Position numbers and translations under genes: made by a program. 39,610 nt of DNA from NCBI GenBank assembly GCA_944358115.1, contig CALVQH010000007.1, positions 1 to 39,610 of the forward strand, written 5' to 3'. The notes under the pieces are model-generated. The model searched no databases and had not been told where the DNA came from. It saw only the letters and a program-made list of their open reading frames with translations. Source of the stretch: an uncultured Bacilli bacterium (GTDB lineage Bacteria > Bacillota_I > Bacilli_A > RF39 > UBA660). The stretch's first letter is position 1, and each line of letters opens with the position of its first letter. Positions 1 to 7,787 of the stretch are shown piece by piece.

Positions 1-9
1 TTCAATCAA

Positions 10-46
10 AAATCAGAAAAAGTTATTCACATTTTCTGATTTTTTC
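10..46 (+). terminator. Rho-independent terminator at left edge
   Basis: An 11-bp inverted repeat (AAATCAGAAAA at 10-20, TTTTCTGATTT at 32-42) is followed by a T-run. It faces right and probably ends a gene outside the window. The loop contains a TTATTCACA sequence resembling a DnaA box, which I take to be coincidental. Confidence 0.6.
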
Positions 47-71
47 TTGTCAACTATTTTTTTCACCGAAA

Positions 72-740
72 CTAAAATTTTTTTAGTTCATTGTAAATTG
101 CTTTATGGCCTAAATAGTTAATGTAATAGCTATCTTCAGTTAAATAATACTCTTTATTCATTAATATCTTGTTTACATCAATAAAGAAAAAACCATTCGT
201 TAGGGTGATATCTCTTAAACTCGCATTTAGTTTTTCGATTGTTAAAAAATCATTTTTCCCCCATGTATATAAACTGATTATAAATACTTTCTTGTTATTT
301 AACATTTTGATCATACTTAATAGTTCTTCCATATCATGCAAGTATTCTTCTTTCATTTGATTGGTAATTTTGGTATTTGCCAGTTCATCCATACCAATAG
401 CTATGGTTAGGATATCGGCTTGATTAATTGCTTGCTTGATTTCTAGTTTTTCGTCTTCTAAAGTGATTGTTTGGTTTTCTTTGATTTCATAAATTAGTTC
501 TTTTACGGTTTTACCAGAACTGGCAAATTCGTGTATATAGTTTTTTAATTCATGTTTGGTTAGATAATCTTCCTTTAAATAATCATTAAAACTTATGCCT
601 TCTATGCCATAAGGGGTCATACCTAGAGAAAAGCCATCACCAAGCGAAGTAATGGTTATTTCACTACTTTGCGTAAAAAAATAGATAATAACAGAGAGAA
701 TTGCTCCTAGTAAAGCGATTGCTATTATCTTCTTTCTCAT
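72..740 (-). CDS. Membrane-anchored SGNH/GDSL-like protein, probably inactive
   Basis: This 222-residue protein has an N-terminal membrane segment (about residues 4-22), so the rest should lie outside the cell. The order of motifs fits the SGNH (GDSL) hydrolase fold, as in Bacillus YpmR: a block-I-like GDGFSLG near residue 34, a middle strand ending IAIGMDEL, and a C-terminal D-x-x-Y-x-N-x-x-G. In active members block I is GDS and block V is DxxH. Here the nucleophile serine is glycine and the catalytic histidine is tyrosine, so ester hydrolysis seems unlikely. The protein could instead bind a carbohydrate or peptidoglycan ligand. It lies downstream of murA on the same strand, separated by the murA terminator. 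The fold assignment is from motif order only. Confidence 0.6.
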   Translation of the reverse strand: MRKKIIAIALLGAILSVIIYFFTQSSEITITSLGDGFSLGMTPYGIEGISFNDYLKEDYLTKHELKNYIHEFASSGKTVKELIYEIKENQTITLEDEKLEIKQAINQADILTIAIGMDELANTKITNQMKEEYLHDMEELLSMIKMLNNKKVFIISLYTWGKNDFLTIEKLNASLRDITLTNGFFFIDVNKILMNKEYYLTEDSYYINYLGHKAIYNELKKF

Positions 741-750
741 ATTTTCACCT

Positions 751-779
751 CAAAAAAAATATAGTACACTATACTATAT
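751..779 (-). terminator. murA: murA terminator
   Basis: Read on the minus strand, an AT-rich inverted repeat (arms ATATAGTA and TACTATAT) is followed by eight T residues. The 5' arm overlaps the murA stop codon. Confidence 0.6.
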
Positions 780-2027
780 TTCCTTGATCTTTATTTTAGC
801 ACCAACTTCTGTTAGCTTTCCTTCAATGTTTTCATATCCTCTTAATATATGTTCAACATCATTAATAATCGTTGTTCCTGTTGCAGTAAGGCCTGCGAGA
901 ACTAAAGCAGCTCCTCCTCGAAGGTCGGTTGCAACTACTTCACACCCATGCAACTTACTTGGGCCAATAATCATAGAACTCATGCCTTTTACTGTGATAT
1001 TTGCTCCCATTTTATTAAGAGATGGTACGTGACCCATGCGATTTTCCCAAATGGTTTCTTCAAATAGACTCGTACCTTCTGCTTGGGTTAATAAAACACT
1101 CATTGGTTGACCAATATCTGTTGGAAAGCCTGGATAAACAAGAGTTTTAATATTCGTTGGTTTTAAATGTTCTACTTTGCTAATCACAATGTTATCATCA
1201 TTGATTGTTATATCTGATGCCATATCTTTTAGCTTACTAGTTAGAGCTTCTAAATGCTTAGGAATAATATTTTTTATACATAAGTTTTTACCAACTAAAG
1301 CGCCTAAAATAATATAGGTTCCTGCTTCAATCCGATCTGGTAGGACCGCTATTTGGCCACCATGAAGACTTTCTACACCGATAATCGTGATTTCATCTGT
1401 CCCAGCACCAGTAATATTGGCTCCCATACTAATTAGGTAATCAGCAATATTTTCAATCTCGGCTTCTTTCGCAGCATTATGAATGACTGTTTTTCCTTCA
1501 GCTAAAACACTTGCAAACATTAAATTAACTGTTGCTCCTACACTTTGAAAACGAAGATAAATATCTGTTCCTATTAGTTTGTCGGCTTTTAAAATGTATT
1601 TATTTCCTTCGGTGGTAACTGTAGCACCTAATGCTTTAAAACCATCAATATGGATATCGATTGGTCTTGCCCCTATATTACAACCGCCAGGAATATAAAT
1701 TTCGACATATTTTTCTTTGCCAAGTAAAGCTCCCATAAAATAATAGGAAGCTCTTAATTTTTTAGAATGTTCTTCATCAATAATGGCGTTTTTTAAATTT
1801 GTTGTATCAATTTCTAATTTATCTTCATCTAATAAAACATCACAGTTTAATATTTTTAAAATATCAATTAACGCATCACGATCCGATATATTGGGAACGT
1901 TTTCTAAAACAGAAGTTCCATTTGCTAAAATAGAAGCAGGTATTAATGCTACGGCACTATTTTTAGCACCTCCTATTTTAATTTCTCCTGTTAACATCTT
2001 GTTTCCCTCAATAATCATTTGTTTCAT
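774..2027 (-). CDS. murA: UDP-N-acetylglucosamine 1-carboxyvinyltransferase
   Basis: MurA transfers enolpyruvate from phosphoenolpyruvate to UDP-GlcNAc, the first committed step of peptidoglycan synthesis in the cytoplasm, and is the target of fosfomycin. The 417-residue length is normal. The conserved Lys22-Asn23 pair is present, as is the loop PGGCNIGARP with the catalytic cysteine at residue 116. Because this is Cys and not Asp, fosfomycin sensitivity is expected from knowledge of the family. The C-terminal DLRGGAALVLAGL motif is also present. The gene is followed by its own terminator and is divergent from spoIIR. The intergenic region has a 9-bp inverted repeat at 2059-2080. Confidence 0.97.
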   Translation of the reverse strand: MKQMIIEGNKMLTGEIKIGGAKNSAVALIPASILANGTSVLENVPNISDRDALIDILKILNCDVLLDEDKLEIDTTNLKNAIIDEEHSKKLRASYYFMGALLGKEKYVEIYIPGGCNIGARPIDIHIDGFKALGATVTTEGNKYILKADKLIGTDIYLRFQSVGATVNLMFASVLAEGKTVIHNAAKEAEIENIADYLISMGANITGAGTDEITIIGVESLHGGQIAVLPDRIEAGTYIILGALVGKNLCIKNIIPKHLEALTSKLKDMASDITINDDNIVISKVEHLKPTNIKTLVYPGFPTDIGQPMSVLLTQAEGTSLFEETIWENRMGHVPSLNKMGANITVKGMSSMIIGPSKLHGCEVVATDLRGGAALVLAGLTATGTTIINDVEHILRGYENIEGKLTEVGAKIKIKEI

Positions 2028-2058
2028 CCTAACACACCCTTACCTTAAGAAAATTTTT

Positions 2059-2087
2059 AGTATAAGTAGGCACTTATACTATTTTTT
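2059..2087. repeat. Perfect 9-bp inverted repeat upstream of murA
   Basis: The arms AGTATAAGT (2059-2067) and ACTTATACT (2072-2080) are separated by AGGC and followed by T residues on the plus strand. No plus-strand gene ends here, so a terminator role is odd. It sits about 30 bp upstream of the murA start and could be an operator or a leader hairpin. Confidence 0.5.
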
Positions 2088-2236
2088 ATGATTAATAAAT
2101 TTTTTGGTGCATATTAAAAAGATTTTAATAAATTACCAATATTACTATATCTATTAATTTGGGCTTTGTCAAATCTTTTTGGGCTTTTTTTGTCTAATTT
2201 GAATAAAATTTTTGATATTTATCTTAATTATAGTGG

Positions 2237-2749
2237 GTGATAAGTTTGAAAAAAGGAATTCTTATTTTATTTTTGATTAGTTTAGGAATTATTTTTATGA
2301 ATGATGATGAAGAAATTATTATTCCTAATGATGCGATTCGTTTTCGGGTGATTGCTAATAGCAATAGTGTAGAAGATCAAACAGAAAAGATGATTATTAA
2401 AGAAAAAATTGAACAAGAAGTTTATGCATTAATTAATGGTGCCAATAATACCTCAGAGGTGCGTACTCTCATTCAAGATAATATGGAAGAAATTGAAGCA
2501 ATTGTGGATACTTATCAAGTTCCCTATACGATTAATTATGGTAATAATTATTTTCCTTCTAAAAGCTATAAAGGTGTTATGTATCCAGCAGGAAATTACG
2601 AATCTTTAGTTATTACACTAGGAAAAGGGGCTGGTAATAATTTCTGGTGTGTGCTTTTTCCACCACTTTGTTTACTTGAAAACAGTAAGCAAGACGTAAG
2701 TGATGTTGATTATCAATTATATGTAAAAAAATTATTAAGCGGGTTCTAA
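2237..2749 (+). CDS. spoIIR: Stage II sporulation protein R
   Basis: SpoIIR is made in the forespore under sigma-F and secreted into the intermembrane space, where it triggers the SpoIIGA protease to activate pro-sigma-E in the mother cell. The 170-residue product has an N-terminal membrane or signal segment (about 4-20), the family hallmark IRFRVIANSNSVEDQ near residue 36, and the conserved C-terminal region FWCVLFPPLCLLE. The open frame begins at GTG 2237, but an in-frame TTG at 2246 has better spacing from GGGTGA, so it may be the true start. Its presence shows that sporulation is retained, at least in part. spoIIGA and sigE are not in the window. Confidence 0.93.
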   Translation: MISLKKGILILFLISLGIIFMNDDEEIIIPNDAIRFRVIANSNSVEDQTEKMIIKEKIEQEVYALINGANNTSEVRTLIQDNMEEIEAIVDTYQVPYTINYGNNYFPSKSYKGVMYPAGNYESLVITLGKGAGNNFWCVLFPPLCLLENSKQDVSDVDYQLYVKKLLSGF

Positions 2750-2755
2750 AAGAAA

Positions 2756-2789
2756 AACTTCCTAATAAGATTTGGTAGGAGGTTTTTTA
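2756..2789 (+). terminator. spoIIR terminator containing the mntP ribosome-binding site
   Basis: AACTTCCTA (2756-2764) pairs with TAGGAGGTT (2776-2784, one G-U pair) and is followed by a T-run. The 3' arm contains AGGAGG (2777-2782), the only good Shine-Dalgarno sequence for the mntP TTG start at 2791, so the hairpin both ends spoIIR transcripts and masks the mntP start. Confidence 0.7.
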
Positions 2790-2790
2790 T

Positions 2791-3324
2791 TTGAAAGAAC
2801 TTTTTAGTATAATTTTAATTGGGATTGCCCTTTCTATGGATACTTTTTCATTATCACTTGGTGTTGGTATGTTTCGTATTTCAAATAAAAAAGCCTTAAA
2901 ATTAGCTCTTATTGTGGGGTCTATGCATTTTATTATGCCTTTTTTAGGAATGATTATTGGTGATCAATTAATTCAACTCTTAGAAATTAAATATGATATT
3001 TTACTGGGTTTCATTTTAATTATTATTGCTCTGCAAATGGTTGTTGATATTATTCGGCATGAAGAAGAAAAGTTTAATTTATCTACTTTAGGAATGTTTG
3101 TCTTTGCATTAGGAGTTAGTTTAGATAGTTTTTCCTTAGGTTTGGGACTAAAAGCAATTACGTCTAATATTTATCTAGCGATGAGTATTTTTGCTATCTG
3201 TAGCGCCCTTTTTACTTATCTAGGGGTGATTGTAGGAAAATTTGCTAGTAAATTACTCGGAATATATGCCAATGTAATTGGGGCAATTATTTTATTTGTT
3301 TTGGGTTTGATGCATTTATTTTAA
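2791..3324 (+). CDS. mntP: MntP/YtaF-family manganese efflux protein
   Basis: This 177-residue protein has six predicted membrane segments and an internal duplication typical of MntP, the Mn(II) exporter. The paired motifs are MDTFSLSLGVG near residue 16 and LDSFSLGLGLK near residue 110. The aspartates in these helices are the presumed metal ligands. YtaF, a sporulation-associated Bacillus relative, belongs to the same family, and the neighbouring spoIIR makes that reading plausible. Translation starts at TTG 2791, eight bases after AGGAGG. The 3' end overlaps the convergent acyltransferase gene by 38 bp. Confidence 0.85.
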   Translation: MKELFSIILIGIALSMDTFSLSLGVGMFRISNKKALKLALIVGSMHFIMPFLGMIIGDQLIQLLEIKYDILLGFILIIIALQMVVDIIRHEEEKFNLSTLGMFVFALGVSLDSFSLGLGLKAITSNIYLAMSIFAICSALFTYLGVIVGKFASKLLGIYANVIGAIILFVLGLMHLF

Positions 3325-4315
3325 TTTTCTTTATTAGATTTATACTTTTTTCGATGATGATTGCTAGTATGGTTGTTGCTAAGCATACTACTAAATATAA
3401 GATTAGATTATTATCAACTAAAATGATTTCTAGTTTGAAAATACCAGCTATAAAACGGATCATAATGATCATAAGAGGATGAAAAATATAGATAAATGTG
3501 GCTATTTTTCTTATTTCTCTATAAGAAGTGTTATTATGGGTTATTAAATATCTAAATAAGAAATACATGAGAGGTACTAAAAGTAAATACATGCTGTCAT
3601 GTCTTGGCATGTCTTCAAAATGAAGAAGAAATCCTTCTAAAGTCATGCCTAGAAATAGACACAAGCTAATTACTAAGTCATGATTAGAACCTTCTTTGTT
3701 GGCCTTTTTTATTTCATAACCTAAATATAAAAAGATAGGAGCATAAAATAAACCATTTCTAGTGTAGGTAGATATTAAAAATAGGATATCATAAATTTTA
3801 GTTAATAGAGGACTACTATTTAAAAAGCCATAATAACTATCACCAAATAGGCCAATTAAGTAAAGAATAATAACTATGGCGAGTGTTTTTTTGTTGCCTA
3901 ATTTTTTTACTAAAAAGTAAACAAGCCAAAGAGCTAAAATTAAAGCCGGGAAATACCATAAATGATAAAAGGTTCCGTCTATGAGTATTTCTTTTAAGAA
4001 ATCGATGATATTCATAGATTGCCAAGAGCCTGTATAAAAATTAATTGGTAAATAAATTAAGATACTGATAAAATATATGATTAATATTTTTTTCGTGTAC
4101 TCTTTTAATGTTTGAATTTCTTTTAAAGATTTAGATAAAATGTAATATCCGGTAATCATGAAAAAAAGAGGAACAGCTAGTCTTCCTAAAATTCTCGTAA
4201 AAAATAAATCAAAGGCGGGATTTATTTTTTCAAATGGGGAAATATGGATAGCAACTACTAGATAAGTAGCAATTAATCTTATGATATCTATACTTCTTTT
4301 TTTCATATCAATCAT
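3287..4315 (-). CDS. Acyltransferase family 3 membrane protein
   Basis: The 342-residue protein has about ten hydrophobic segments and the N-terminal signature of acyltransferase family 3 (OafA/YrhL-like): RSIDIIRLIATYLVVAIHIS, followed by RLAVPLFFMITGYYI near residue 47. Members O-acetylate or otherwise acylate cell-surface polysaccharides, peptidoglycan or lipids from the membrane. The conserved His of the first helix (AIHIS, near residue 23) is present. The substrate cannot be read from the sequence, and nothing nearby indicates one. The gene appears to be monocistronic and overlaps mntP tail to tail. Confidence 0.85.
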   Translation of the reverse strand: MIDMKKRSIDIIRLIATYLVVAIHISPFEKINPAFDLFFTRILGRLAVPLFFMITGYYILSKSLKEIQTLKEYTKKILIIYFISILIYLPINFYTGSWQSMNIIDFLKEILIDGTFYHLWYFPALILALWLVYFLVKKLGNKKTLAIVIILYLIGLFGDSYYGFLNSSPLLTKIYDILFLISTYTRNGLFYAPIFLYLGYEIKKANKEGSNHDLVISLCLFLGMTLEGFLLHFEDMPRHDSMYLLLVPLMYFLFRYLITHNNTSYREIRKIATFIYIFHPLMIIMIRFIAGIFKLEIILVDNNLILYLVVCLATTILAIIIEKSINLIKKIKINASNPKQIK

Positions 4316-4337
4316 TCTTTCTTATTTAATTATAACA

Positions 4338-4372
4338 GAAAAAATGCTAGAAAGAAAATTTTCTAGCATTTT
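4338..4372 (-). terminator. metG: metG terminator
   Basis: A 13-bp perfect inverted repeat (arms 4341-4353 and 4360-4372) with a 6-base loop is followed on the minus strand by a T-run. The metG stop codon lies inside the first arm. Confidence 0.85.
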
Positions 4373-5892
4373 GTTTCGATTCTGTTAAATAGAATTTGGG
4401 GCTCATTTAATGTAATATCTTGTTCTAACTTGCCAAAATATTCTAAAGAATCATAATCTGTTTGTTTGGTATTTAGTTGTGTTAATATTTTTTCACTTGT
4501 TTCAGGAATAAATGGACTTAATAAAATAGCACAAATACGAATTGATTCTAATAGATTATAAAGAACAGTTGCCAATCTATCTTTTTTACTTTCATCTTTA
4601 GCAAGTGTCCATGGAGTTGTTTCATCAATGTATTTATTACATTTTCTTAGTACTTCCATAATTTCTTCTATTGCTTCATTTACTTTTAAACCATTCATTT
4701 TTTCTTCAACAATGTCTTTTAGGTTAGATACTGCATGTATTAATTCATCATCAATTTCTTCTAACACTTTTGGATTTACTGGTTTACCATCAAAATATTT
4801 GTAAGACATAGAAATCGTCCGATTAACAAGGTTTCCTAATGTATTGGCTAAATCACTATTCGTACGAGCAATTAGAGCTTCTTCAGAGAAATTACCGTCG
4901 CTGCCAAATGGTACTTCTCTTAGGGCATAATATCTTACCGCATCAACACCATAAGCATTAATGTATTCTCTTGGATCTTTATAATTTCCTAAACTCTTAG
5001 AAATCTTTCCCCCATCAATTTTTAACCAACCATGGCCAAAGACTTGTTTTGGTAAAGGTAGATCAAGAGCCATTAATAAACATGGCCAAATAATTGTGTG
5101 GAAACGAACAATTTCTTTGCCAACTAAATGAAGATCTGCTGGCCAATATTTTTTCATTAGTGTATCATCTTCGGGATAACCTAAGGTTGTAATATAATTA
5201 GATAGCGCATCTACCCATACATAGACAACATGATCTGGGTCAAAATCAACTGGGATTCCCCATTTAAAACTTGTTCTTGATACACATAAATCTTCTAGTC
5301 CTGGATTGATAAAATTATTTAACATTTCATTTTTACGCGATAATGGTAAAATAAAGTCAGGATGTTCATTATAATATTTTACTAAACGGTCTTGATATTT
5401 GGATAATTTAAAGAAGTATGCTTCTTCACTTACCATTTTAATCTCTCTACCACAATCTGGGCATTTACCATCAACTAATTGTGACTCAGTCCAAAAAGAT
5501 TCACATGGAATACAATAAAGTCCTTTATATTCGCCTTTATAAATATCCCCTTGCTCATATAACTTTTTAAATATTTTTTGAACTCTTCTAACATGATAAT
5601 CATCTGTTGTTCTCATAAAATAGTCATAAGAAATATTAAGAGATTTCCATAAATCTTTGGCATCTTCAATAATTTTATCAACATATTCTTGTGGAGTTAC
5701 ACCAGCTTCATGGGCCTTTTTCTCAATTTTTTCGCCATGTTCATCCGTTCCGGTTTGAAAGTATACATCATAACCAGTTAATCTTTTGTATCTTGCTATC
5801 GCATCCGCGATAATCGTTGTGTAACAATGGCCAATGTGAAAATTAGCACTTGGATAATAAATTGGGGTTGAAATATAAAATTTTTCTTTCAT
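4363..5892 (-). CDS. metG: Methionine-tRNA ligase, short form
   Basis: MetRS charges tRNA-Met with methionine using ATP. The class I motifs are HIGH at residues 19-22 and KISKS at 296-300, a variant of KMSKS. Cys127, Cys130, Cys144 and Cys147 form the zinc knuckle of the connective-peptide domain. At 509 residues the protein ends after the anticodon-binding helical domain and lacks the C-terminal EMAP-like tRNA-binding domain found in Bacillus MetRS (about 660 residues). It is the second gene of an operon with the HAD phosphatase (15-bp gap), under a T-box leader at 6541-6775. Confidence 0.97.
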   Translation of the reverse strand: MKEKFYISTPIYYPSANFHIGHCYTTIIADAIARYKRLTGYDVYFQTGTDEHGEKIEKKAHEAGVTPQEYVDKIIEDAKDLWKSLNISYDYFMRTTDDYHVRRVQKIFKKLYEQGDIYKGEYKGLYCIPCESFWTESQLVDGKCPDCGREIKMVSEEAYFFKLSKYQDRLVKYYNEHPDFILPLSRKNEMLNNFINPGLEDLCVSRTSFKWGIPVDFDPDHVVYVWVDALSNYITTLGYPEDDTLMKKYWPADLHLVGKEIVRFHTIIWPCLLMALDLPLPKQVFGHGWLKIDGGKISKSLGNYKDPREYINAYGVDAVRYYALREVPFGSDGNFSEEALIARTNSDLANTLGNLVNRTISMSYKYFDGKPVNPKVLEEIDDELIHAVSNLKDIVEEKMNGLKVNEAIEEIMEVLRKCNKYIDETTPWTLAKDESKKDRLATVLYNLLESIRICAILLSPFIPETSEKILTQLNTKQTDYDSLEYFGKLEQDITLNEPQILFNRIETKC

Positions 5893-5907
5893 CTTTTTTC
5901 CTTCTTT

Positions 5908-6519
5908 CTATAAAATACTTTTTAATTCATATACATTTTTGATTGTTGGCACTAATTCGTTCTTTTCACTAATTAAATAAGTAGACATTCCTAGCTCTTC
6001 TGCCGGTTTAATATCTATTAAATAATTATCGCCAACCATTAAACATTCTTTTGGGAGACGTGCTCCCATCGCTTTTTCAAAGGCTTTTTTATTTGGTTTC
6101 ATTACTTCTTCACCACTTATGATTTCTTCAAAATAATCTACAATTTGAGCCTTTTTTAAACGATTATACTGAGAAATATGAAACCAATTGGTTAATACTA
6201 CTAACTCATATTTTTGATGTAAATAAGAAAGTGTAGATATTAGTTCTTCATCTTCCTCACTCATGGAACCTAAATGTTTTAACCAACACTTAATTAGAGA
6301 GTCATCTACATTTTGATTGTATAACTGATTAAAATAATTTGTCATATTTTCTATGGTTATTTGGGTTAAATTTTCTTGATATCCTTTTTTAAATTTAGAA
6401 AGAGTTTGATCTTCGATGGTAATATGACATTCTTCTAAGGCTTTTTTTGCTGCTTCGTCATATTCTTCTTTCCAAGAAATTAAGGTATTATCTAAGTCAA
6501 ATATGATTCTTTTTAACAT
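5908..6519 (-). CDS. HAD-superfamily hydrolase
   Basis: The 203-residue protein has all HAD motifs: FDLDNTLI with Asp8 and Asp10 (motif I), LTNW (motif II), the lysine in MKPNKKAF (motif III) and GDNYLIDI (motif IV). The helical cap after motif I resembles YjjG/YfnB-type phosphatases that act on nucleotides or sugar phosphates, but the substrate is not predictable. The start ATG at 6519 has a perfect AAAGGAGG nearby. It is the first gene after a methionine-type T-box and is cotranscribed with metG, so it is probably expressed when charged tRNA-Met is low. Confidence 0.9.
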   Translation of the reverse strand: MLKRIIFDLDNTLISWKEEYDEAAKKALEECHITIEDQTLSKFKKGYQENLTQITIENMTNYFNQLYNQNVDDSLIKCWLKHLGSMSEEDEELISTLSYLHQKYELVVLTNWFHISQYNRLKKAQIVDYFEEIISGEEVMKPNKKAFEKAMGARLPKECLMVGDNYLIDIKPAEELGMSTYLISEKNELVPTIKNVYELKSIL

Positions 6520-6540
6520 GTTAACCTCCTTTAAAACAAA

Positions 6541-6775
6541 TAAAAAACCATAAACTAAGGACGAGTTTGGCTTGCCAATGCATACCTTTTTCCCGCGGTA
6601 CCACCTTAATTCATGATTTTATTATTCATGCTCTTTTACTCCAATAACGGTGAGTGGCCGTTTAAACTCCAGAGTCATCTTCCATATTACCTTGTGTTTA
6701 TTTTCATCAGCCATAAACTTTCTCTAACAACAATAATATGTACTCATTCCTTCAACATTTAAGATAGATTCATTA
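6541..6775 (-). promoter_or_regulatory. T-box leader (methionine) upstream of HAD-metG
   Basis: On the minus strand this 296-bp gap contains the conserved T-box sequence AAGGTGGTACCGCGGG (6592-6607), which captures the acceptor end of uncharged tRNA. Upstream is a stem-I region with a GAGTA element (about 6742) and candidate AUG specifier codons at 6683-6685 and 6676-6678. Between the T-box and the HAD start are a GGCAAGCC palindrome and a hairpin followed by TTTTTT (about 6541-6565) that can act as the terminator. The gene it controls, metG, makes the methionine specifier likely. I did not fold it computationally. Confidence 0.9.
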
Positions 6776-6815
6776 TATTATATGCATCCCATTCCTGTCA
6801 AGAAAAAAATTTTTC

Positions 6816-7331
6816 TTAAATGTCTAATTTTTGAGCAAAAATATTTGAGACAAATTTTCCTATTACTACTTCATCTTTTAGAGGAGACTCACTATACATA
6901 ATAACGAGACCAATACTATCATTTAAAGAAATAATCGGAATAAAGACAAAATTACCATTTAGTGTATATTCGCCAATTGTTAATGAAGTGTTTTCTTTTG
7001 TTTTTATTTCTCGATCTTCTATTATTTGCAAAAATTCTGGGTTTAATAAATGACCTTTTAGATCACTACTCAAACCAGCATGGGCTATTATTTTTTCACG
7101 ATCACTTATCATGATGTTATAATTAAAGCTATTATATACAAGTTCACATAAATTGCTAGCTAAATCACTACTTGTCGACATGCGATAATATTTTTTTAGG
7201 ATAATACTATCATCCTCGGTAAATATTTCGATATTTTCGCCATCTCTTATTCCTAGATTTCTTCTTATTTCTTTCGGAATAACAATTCGTCCTAATTCAT
7301 CAATTCTTCTTACTACTCCAGTAGACTTCAA
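6816..7331 (-). CDS. spoVT: Stage V sporulation protein T, AbrB-type regulator
   Basis: The N-terminal 50 residues form an AbrB/MazE swapped-hairpin DNA-binding domain (STGVVRRIDELGRIVIPKEI, then RNLGIRDGENIEIF). The rest (about 55-171) fits the GAF domain of SpoVT. In Bacillus SpoVT tunes sigma-G-dependent genes in the forespore. The 171-residue length is close to the usual 178. It appears to be monocistronic. Together with spoIIR, bofA and the CwlJ/SleB hydrolase, it argues for a real sporulation programme. Confidence 0.93.
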   Translation of the reverse strand: MKSTGVVRRIDELGRIVIPKEIRRNLGIRDGENIEIFTEDDSIILKKYYRMSTSSDLASNLCELVYNSFNYNIMISDREKIIAHAGLSSDLKGHLLNPEFLQIIEDREIKTKENTSLTIGEYTLNGNFVFIPIISLNDSIGLVIMYSESPLKDEVVIGKFVSNIFAQKLDI

Positions 7332-7393
7332 ATTTTACAACTCCAATCTAATATTAATATTGGCTTTATTAAAGAAAATATACAGAAATAATA

Positions 7394-7422
7394 TTGAATT
7401 TAATTGCAAAATCATTTATAAT
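7394..7422 (+). promoter_or_regulatory. Sigma-A promoter of the structured RNA
   Basis: TTGAAT (7394-7399), a 17-bp spacer and a perfect TATAAT (7417-7422). The predicted start, around 7430, falls exactly at the 5' end of the long-range stem of the RNA described next. Confidence 0.75.
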
Positions 7423-7429
7423 CAAATTA

Positions 7430-7670
7430 GTAGAGCATTAGGTCTAAATGCCTACTTTTCGATTTGGTAGACATTGACTTCTGAGTTGTTTGTAACAATG
7501 ATGATTGTCGATGTCTTTTTTGGTTTTACCCAATTTATAAGCTTCAGAATTAAATTCTTCATGCTAACTAAGCGCAACTCCTCTCTATTGTCAACCAAAA
7601 CCTATTGTAAGGGAGGTAAGAACAATAGAAAATTGTCTAGATTAGTAGACACCAGCCCTAATGCTCAAGT
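7430..7670 (+). ncRNA. Unassigned structured RNA, about 240 nt
   Basis: A plus-strand promoter leads straight into a sequence with extensive self-complementarity and no credible gene. GAGCATTAGG (7433-7442) pairs perfectly with CCTAATGCTC (7657-7666), closing the molecule. Inside are GACATTGAC (7470-7478) with GTCGATGTC (7507-7515), GGTTTT (7522-7527) with AAAACC (7597-7602), a hairpin at 7540-7565, and TCTATTGT (7584-7591) with ACAATAGA (7622-7629). GAGTTG with CAACTC is an alternative pairing. The GGTTTT/AAAACC helix crosses the 7584/7629 helix, giving a possible pseudoknot. Size and closed ends resemble 6S RNA or the raiA-motif class, but I recognise no diagnostic sequence. RNase P RNA, tmRNA and known riboswitches do not fit. 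The 3' end is unclear: no strong terminator follows. Confidence 0.65.
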
Positions 7671-7757
7671 TATTATTATCAAGGATTGTTTAGGAAAAAG
7701 CAAGAAAAAGCGTATGACAAAGTTCGACTCTTTCCTACATCTATGTCGAAAATAAAA

Positions 7758-7787
7758 AAGAACCTATTATTTTAAATATTTGGGTTC
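7758..7787 (-). terminator. Terminator of the downstream XRE gene
   Basis: Read on the minus strand, GAACC and GGTTC flank an AT-rich self-complementary loop and are followed by TTTTTT. The regulator's stop codon lies within the hairpin. Confidence 0.55.

Noticed and set aside
7430-7670. Lysine riboswitch, 6S RNA, tmRNA or RNase P RNA
   Set aside because: A GAGGAGTTGCG-like string on the minus strand recalls the lysine riboswitch, but the rest does not fit and the downstream gene is spoVT. No diagnostic sequence of the other classes was found, so the RNA is left unassigned.
7474-7755. Plus-strand ORF of 93 codons
   Set aside because: It lies across the structured RNA, has an implausible composition and no ribosome-binding site; the self-complementarity explains the sequence better.
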